Positions 60,122-64,000 of a stretch of DNA of 64,000 nucleotides are shown piece by piece; positions within the stretch are counted from its first letter, which is position 1, and every line of letters begins with the position of its first letter. Both the position numbers and the translations under genes were made by a program. The notes under the pieces were generated by a model. It was not told the origin of the DNA. It made no database searches and was given only the letters and a program-made list of their open reading frames with translations. The stretch lies in NCBI RefSeq assembly GCF_900176515.1, contig NZ_FWXV01000005.1, positions 495,360 through 559,359 on the forward strand, in the 5' to 3' direction. The stretch comes from Kibdelosporangium aridum (GTDB lineage: Bacteria > Actinomycetota > Actinomycetes > Mycobacteriales > Pseudonocardiaceae).

Positions 60122-61747
60122 CTAGAAATCAGCCGCGATGATCCGCTCGATGTTGCGTTCGGCCAGTGCGGTGATCGTGACGAACGGGTTCACGGCGGTG
60201 TTGCCGGGAATCAGCGCGCCGTCGATCACGTACAGGCCGGAATAGCCGTGCAGGCGGCCGTAGTTGTCGGTCGCCTTGTTCAGCACCGCACCGCCGAGCG
60301 GGTGGTACGTCAGGTGATCGCCCCAGATCTTGTACACACCGAACAGATCTGTGCGATAGATCGTGCCCTCCTTGGCGTTGATCTTGTCGAAAATGGACTT
60401 CGCCATGTCGATGGACGGCTGCTTCCATGCCGTCTGCCAGCTCAGGTCGACCCGGTTGGCGGTGGAGTTCCAGGTGAACTGGGCCCGGTTGGGGTTCTTG
60501 GTGATGGACAGGTAGAACGACGCCCAGGTCTCGATGCCGGTCGGCAGCGGCGCGACTTCCGCGAAAGCGCCGCCCGCGTCCCAGTTGTCGATCCCGGCCG
60601 TGGGAATGGACGCCTGCACGGCACCGGTCGGGTCCCACAGGTGGTTGGCACGCCCGCACATCACGTTGCCGTTGTCACCCCAGCCCTTGCCGATCTCGCT
60701 GTTCAGACCGGGAAGAACGTTGGTGGCCTTCAACTTGGTCAAGAGCTTGCTCGTGCCGATACTGCCCGCGGCGAAGAACACCTTGTCGGCGGTGACGGTC
60801 TTGGTCGCGGTGACGTTCCCGCTGGTGTCGAGCTGTTCGACGACCACGGCGTAGCGGCCATTGGCCGGGGCGACGGATGTGACCCGGTGCAGGGGTGAGA
60901 TGGCCACCCGGCCAGTGGCTTTCGCCTGGGCCAGGTACGTCTTCTGCAGGGTTTTCTTGCCGTGGTTGTTGCCGTACAGCAGTTCACCGTCGACGGCGGA
61001 CTTGGGCACGGTGCCCGCCACTTCTTGGCGCATGTACTCCCAGTCGTACACATTGGACACGAAGACGAACGGGAAGTTGGACCTTTCCGCGTGTTTGCGG
61101 CCCACGCGGGCGTACTGGTAGCAGTCGACCGAGTTCCACCACGCCTGGTCCACATTGGTCACCCCGAGGCCGGCGTTGGCCCGCGGGTAGTAGGTGTTGT
61201 ACATCTCGTCGACGTTCACCGACGGCAGGATCGCACTGAACCGCGGACGTGGCGGCGTGACCGCCATGCCGCCGTTGACCAGTGAGCCACCGCCGACTCC
61301 CCGGCCTTGGTAGACCGTGATCCCGCTGAAGTCCTCCGCGTCGAGGATCCCGGTGTACTTGGGGACGTCCTTGTCCAGCGGGAAACCGAGGAAGTTGCTC
61401 AGCGGCTGCTTGGTCTTCGTGCGCAGCCAGTAGGACCGGTAGTCGGGAGTCCTCGTGTTGGCGAAGATCTTGCCGTCGCTGCCCGGGGTGTCCCACGCCA
61501 TGCCCATTTCAAGCATGTGAACGTCGACGCCCGCCTGGGCTAGTCGCAGAGCGGCGACCGATCCGCCGTATCCGGTGCCGATGACGAGTGCGGGTACGTG
61601 AGCACCAGGCGGAATCGGGGCAGGTGGTGGGGCTGCGCTGGCGTGGCCAGTCAGGGCCGCGAACCCCAAGATAGAACCAGTTCCGGTTATGAAGGTGCGG
61701 CGGGATACTCCAGGAAAACCCTTGCCACACATGGCGTTATCACTCAT
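60122..61747 (-). CDS. choA: Cholesterol oxidase (class I, FAD-dependent)
   Basis: 541 aa. Twin-arginine signal SRRTFITGTGSILGFAALTG. The mature protein closely follows Streptomyces/Rhodococcus class I cholesterol oxidase: ALVIGTGYGGSVAALRLAQAG (FAD), EMGMAWDTPGSDGKIF, VYQGRGVGGGSLVNGGMAVTP, FAEVAPLPTG (catalytic Glu), YHPLGGAVLNKATDN (catalytic His) and NPFVTITALAERN (Asn). It oxidises cholesterol to cholest-4-en-3-one with hydrogen peroxide formed. GAGGAA lies before ATG 61747. A KstR-type site is 27 bp upstream of the start, so the gene should be induced by sterols or their CoA intermediates. The longer frame to 61810 is not needed. Confidence 0.95.
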   Translation of the reverse strand: MSDNAMCGKGFPGVSRRTFITGTGSILGFAALTGHASAAPPPAPIPPGAHVPALVIGTGYGGSVAALRLAQAGVDVHMLEMGMAWDTPGSDGKIFANTRTPDYRSYWLRTKTKQPLSNFLGFPLDKDVPKYTGILDAEDFSGITVYQGRGVGGGSLVNGGMAVTPPRPRFSAILPSVNVDEMYNTYYPRANAGLGVTNVDQAWWNSVDCYQYARVGRKHAERSNFPFVFVSNVYDWEYMRQEVAGTVPKSAVDGELLYGNNHGKKTLQKTYLAQAKATGRVAISPLHRVTSVAPANGRYAVVVEQLDTSGNVTATKTVTADKVFFAAGSIGTSKLLTKLKATNVLPGLNSEIGKGWGDNGNVMCGRANHLWDPTGAVQASIPTAGIDNWDAGGAFAEVAPLPTGIETWASFYLSITKNPNRAQFTWNSTANRVDLSWQTAWKQPSIDMAKSIFDKINAKEGTIYRTDLFGVYKIWGDHLTYHPLGGAVLNKATDNYGRLHGYSGLYVIDGALIPGNTAVNPFVTITALAERNIERIIAADF

Positions 61748-61773
61748 GTGAGCTTCCTCACCGTTGAGGGGAT

Positions 61774-61787
61774 TAGAACAAGTTATA
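61774..61787 (-). promoter_or_regulatory. KstR-type operator upstream of cholesterol oxidase
   Basis: TAGAACAAGTTATA matches every fixed position of TNNAACNNGTTNNA. It sits 27 bp upstream of the choA start, nearly the same distance as the site before the CMD-family gene. Together they indicate a sterol-responsive regulon. Confidence 0.7.
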
Positions 61788-62065
61788 CGGACGCTCGCGG
61801 ATGAAGTCACTAGTTACTCGCAAGTAACTTGTGTCTTGTGCTCGACTCCGGTAGTGGTCGGCGGCCGTGGAAGTCCCAGAAGAAACGCCATTTCTGTAAC
61901 GTGTTCTCTCACGCCTGGTGAACGCTTGGGCCATTGGCCGCTATCTGGGTATGCGTTCGCTGTTACCTAGGGGACGCCGAACGGCAGAGGTTGCTGACTG
62001 CTGAACGGATGAATGTGGGGCGGGCGGCTGGTTTCTGTAGTCAGTTCCCCTGGCGCACCGTGTTA
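61788..62065. other. Intergenic promoter region of choA with a second inverted repeat
   Basis: AGTTACT (61812-61818), CGCA loop, AGTAACT (61823-61829) is a perfect 7-bp inverted repeat about 65 bp upstream of the choA start. It may be an operator or hairpin. The rest of this stretch, up to the end of the HEPN-like gene, is lower in GC and shows no gene. Confidence 0.35.
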
Positions 62066-63847
62066 TCACCCGTCTGACCGGCTCCAAATACCCATGGGCG
62101 TCGGACTTGTCAGCCACGCGACGTTCAGGTCGAACAAGGGACCGTCGTGGGTTCGCAGCCGCTCGACGAGGTCACGCTGTCGCCTGGCGAGCAAGGCGAT
62201 CACCTTGGCGGGCGACGTGGTGAGCGCGTCCTGATCGGCGTTGCGGTACCAGTTGCCCAATACCTCCAACGTGAAGTCGACGACGAGCGAACCGCCGATT
62301 CCGAGTGTCACGTCGCCGAACGCCCGGAATTGCCCAGTGTGCAACGACATGTTCCTGGTCGCGTTGAGCGCGTGCAGGAACGTGGCGATCCGCTGGTGCC
62401 GGTCGGCCAGCCACTGTGCACAAGCGACTGGATCCAACAAACGAGCCGACCAATCCTTCACCTGCTGTGCCGCCAACGGGGACATCTGGGAGAGGAGCGA
62501 GGTCAACGCGTCTCTTGCGACTGTGACCGCGGGATCCTCCGAGTTACGCTCCGGCAGCAGCAGGTCGGCCCAGGCGTTGAGGTCGTGCAGCCGGTTGAAG
62601 TCGTTCGTCGTGGCGTAGTTGTCGATCAACCGCAGCTCGGCGGGCACGGTCTGGATGCCCTGGCGCAACTGCTGGTGCGCCTCGACAATCTGCTGCCGCA
62701 TGGCCTGCAAGGCGAGCGCCGCGGCGATGTCCTCGCGCTTGTTCAAGCCGCACGCTTCCAAAGCGGCCCACGCCAACGCGGCTGCGGGCAGTGGAGCCTC
62801 AGTGGCGCGGGCGACGTGAGCCATCCGCAGGCCGTTTCGCAATGTACCCGGCCAGTGGGACACGAGCGGGACGGCTCGGTGGACGGTCGGCGTATGGGAC
62901 TGGATGTGCCGCGACTCGCCACTGTCCACCCGGGACACGAAGACGTCATCGCCGAGCGACAACGCGACCAGCCGGTGCCCTGCCATGTACTGGTCCAGCA
63001 GTTCGGCGAGTTCGCGGCGGGCAACCCGGCCTGCGCTCGGCGCATCGACCGCGCTGACCTGGCACGCCACCAGGCAAGCGGCCCCGTTGGCCGGCACCTG
63101 TCGGGTGAACCTGCGGAGGCGGCCAAGCGCGGCACCGAACCCCAGGCGTTCGGGTTCCCGTACAGCGGAACACACTGCGGTCTCGTGCAGTGCGTCGAGC
63201 CGAGTCAGCTCGGCGGCACCGTGCACGACGACGGCCACGCGATACGCCGAAGCCTCCGGAAGCAGTAGGCCTTTCAACGCGGCGGCGTCCACTTTGTTCA
63301 TCGTGCGGAACGCGCGAATCAGGTCATGGGTCAACGCTCCCGGATCACGATCAGTAGTGGCGACAAGACAGGCGAACTCGTCGGCCACCAGATCAAGGTC
63401 TCCGGCCGAGTGCCATGCCTCGGCAAGCGCGTGGTCCAGCAGCCCATGGATCTTGGGCAGGTACGCGTCGATCTCGGCAGCCGTGCTGAGCGCGAGGACC
63501 TTGAGCTCGTCGAGCGGGTTGGACTGAACAGCGATCATCGCTGCCGCGTCCACTAACGACTGACGAAGGTCATCGACGCCCCACCGCGTCACGGTATACG
63601 CTGCGGCCTCGCAGTGTGCCCGGCCCAGCGCGCGTCCCGGCTGGCCAGTGTCGGCGAAACTCCGCAGCACGGCTTGGGCCCGTGGCAGTTCGGCCGACAT
63701 GCCCGCGAGACCGGCGACGTGCTGGCTGAACAACGAGGTCCAGCTGATCGCGCGCAGGATGCGCTGCAGCAGGTACGTCTGGCCCCAGCTGACATCGCGC
63801 CGCCGGAGCTCAGCAAGCAACCGAGGGTCGAATCCGCTGAACGCCAC
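62066..63847 (-). CDS. Large uncharacterised protein with HEPN-like Rx4H motif
   Basis: 593 aa, predicted mostly helical. I do not recognise the family. Near the C-terminus LHALNATRNMSLHTG contains Arg498-x4-His503, the Rx4-6H motif of HEPN ribonuclease domains, in a helix preceded by conserved Leu and Ala residues and followed by FGDVTLGIGGSLVVDFTLEVLGNWY. The first 450 residues show no nuclease, ATPase or membrane motif; a Trp at 22 and many Leu/Ala repeats suggest an alpha-solenoid. The GTG start has no good ribosome-binding site and lies 22 bp after the stop of a membrane-protein gene, so translation may be coupled. A toxin- or defence-type RNase is an attractive but unproven guess. Confidence 0.6.
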   Translation of the reverse strand: MAFSGFDPRLLAELRRRDVSWGQTYLLQRILRAISWTSLFSQHVAGLAGMSAELPRAQAVLRSFADTGQPGRALGRAHCEAAAYTVTRWGVDDLRQSLVDAAAMIAVQSNPLDELKVLALSTAAEIDAYLPKIHGLLDHALAEAWHSAGDLDLVADEFACLVATTDRDPGALTHDLIRAFRTMNKVDAAALKGLLLPEASAYRVAVVVHGAAELTRLDALHETAVCSAVREPERLGFGAALGRLRRFTRQVPANGAACLVACQVSAVDAPSAGRVARRELAELLDQYMAGHRLVALSLGDDVFVSRVDSGESRHIQSHTPTVHRAVPLVSHWPGTLRNGLRMAHVARATEAPLPAAALAWAALEACGLNKREDIAAALALQAMRQQIVEAHQQLRQGIQTVPAELRLIDNYATTNDFNRLHDLNAWADLLLPERNSEDPAVTVARDALTSLLSQMSPLAAQQVKDWSARLLDPVACAQWLADRHQRIATFLHALNATRNMSLHTGQFRAFGDVTLGIGGSLVVDFTLEVLGNWYRNADQDALTTSPAKVIALLARRQRDLVERLRTHDGPLFDLNVAWLTSPTPMGIWSRSDG

Positions 63848-63869
63848 GCGACCAATCGAACCATCGAGG

Positions 63870-63998
63870 TCACGTCAGAGCGGCAGTCACCCCGCACAGC
63901 ACAGCCCAGGTGGTGGCAACCGCGACGACCTTGAGCCGACGGTTCCGGTCGGTCAGCGTCGCACCGAACGCGACCGCGTCGGTCAGGTCCGCAGCGGT
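63870..63998 (-). CDS. Membrane protein, partial (C-terminal end)
   Basis: 42 codons before a TGA at 63870 remain; the rest lies beyond the right edge. The visible part begins TAADLTDAVAFGATLTDRNR, then a hydrophobic helix (VVAVATTWAVLCGVTAAL) at the very C-terminus. It is upstream of the HEPN-like gene with 22 bp between them, so the two likely share an operon. Nothing more can be said from this fragment. Confidence 0.6.
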   Translation of the reverse strand, partial: TAADLTDAVAFGATLTDRNRRLKVVAVATTWAVLCGVTAALT

Positions 63999-64000
63999 CC

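Noticed and set aside
63620..63934. Plus-strand frame at the right end
   Set aside because: Antisense to the HEPN-like gene start and to the C-terminal helix of the partial membrane protein.

Overview
The window is high-GC DNA with strong third-position GC bias, frequent GTG starts, many secreted Tat/Sec proteins, and families typical of Actinomycetota: DUF4247, DUF6098, DUF3618, PepSY membrane proteins, a ChoA-type cholesterol oxidase and an AfsR-like STAND regulator. It is most likely the chromosome of a filamentous actinomycete. Pseudonocardiaceae fits the style, but this is an inference from composition and gene content, since no rRNA or marker gene lies here. I see no tRNA, rRNA, CRISPR array, transposase or prophage.

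Layout. 1-8 kb: end of a secreted protein gene, an amidohydrolase, a solute-binding protein plus VWA/solute-binding pair, a Tat-exported flavin amine oxidase and a convergent lysyl-oxidase-like protein. 8-12.5 kb: MFS exporter with divergent TetR and a methyltransferase, then a quinone-oxidoreductase-like gene divergent from an AraC regulator. 12.6-19.3 kb: PepSY protein; a compact set of YbdK-like carboxylate-amine ligase, iron-containing redox enzyme, CDGSH protein and HemK-like methyltransferase; then DUF6098, hemerythrin, DUF1330 and DnaJ-like genes. 19.6-26.5 kb: PQQ-type sugar dehydrogenase with PKD domain, methyltransferase, phytase-like esterase, PspC, GNAT, and a TetR/NAD(P)-binding pair. 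26.5-33.7 kb: an 891-aa cyclase-homology/NB-ARC/TPR protein and an operon of a Tat sugar isomerase-like protein with a ThuA/sugar-dehydrogenase/PKD protein. 34-46 kb: LEG1-like protein, a metzincin with a small partner, an unusual 270-bp inverted repeat array, GH30 hydrolase, exported M20 peptidase, and two tandemly duplicated subtilases.

46-64 kb: succinate-semialdehyde dehydrogenase, RluA-type pseudouridine synthase, two adjacent decayed genes (glycosyltransferase; membrane polyamine aminopropyltransferase) at the end of a DUF4247/membrane protein/DUF350 operon, a Tet(M)-like ribosomal protection GTPase with a possible leader peptide, Sir2 deacetylase, a three-gene stress-type membrane operon behind a sigma-B-like promoter, YnfA, an amine-dehydrogenase-like oxidoreductase, a carboxymuconolactone decarboxylase-family gene and cholesterol oxidase. 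The last two each carry a site matching the KstR consensus just upstream, pointing to a shared sterol regulon. The window ends with a 593-aa protein carrying a HEPN-like Rx4H motif and a partial membrane protein gene.

Many convergent gene pairs are separated by long, nearly perfect stem-loops without a T-tract. The strongest candidates for something undescribed are the 37.7-38.0 kb nested inverted array, the HEPN-like protein, the cyclase-STAND protein lacking an output domain, and the ligase/redox/CDGSH/methyltransferase set.
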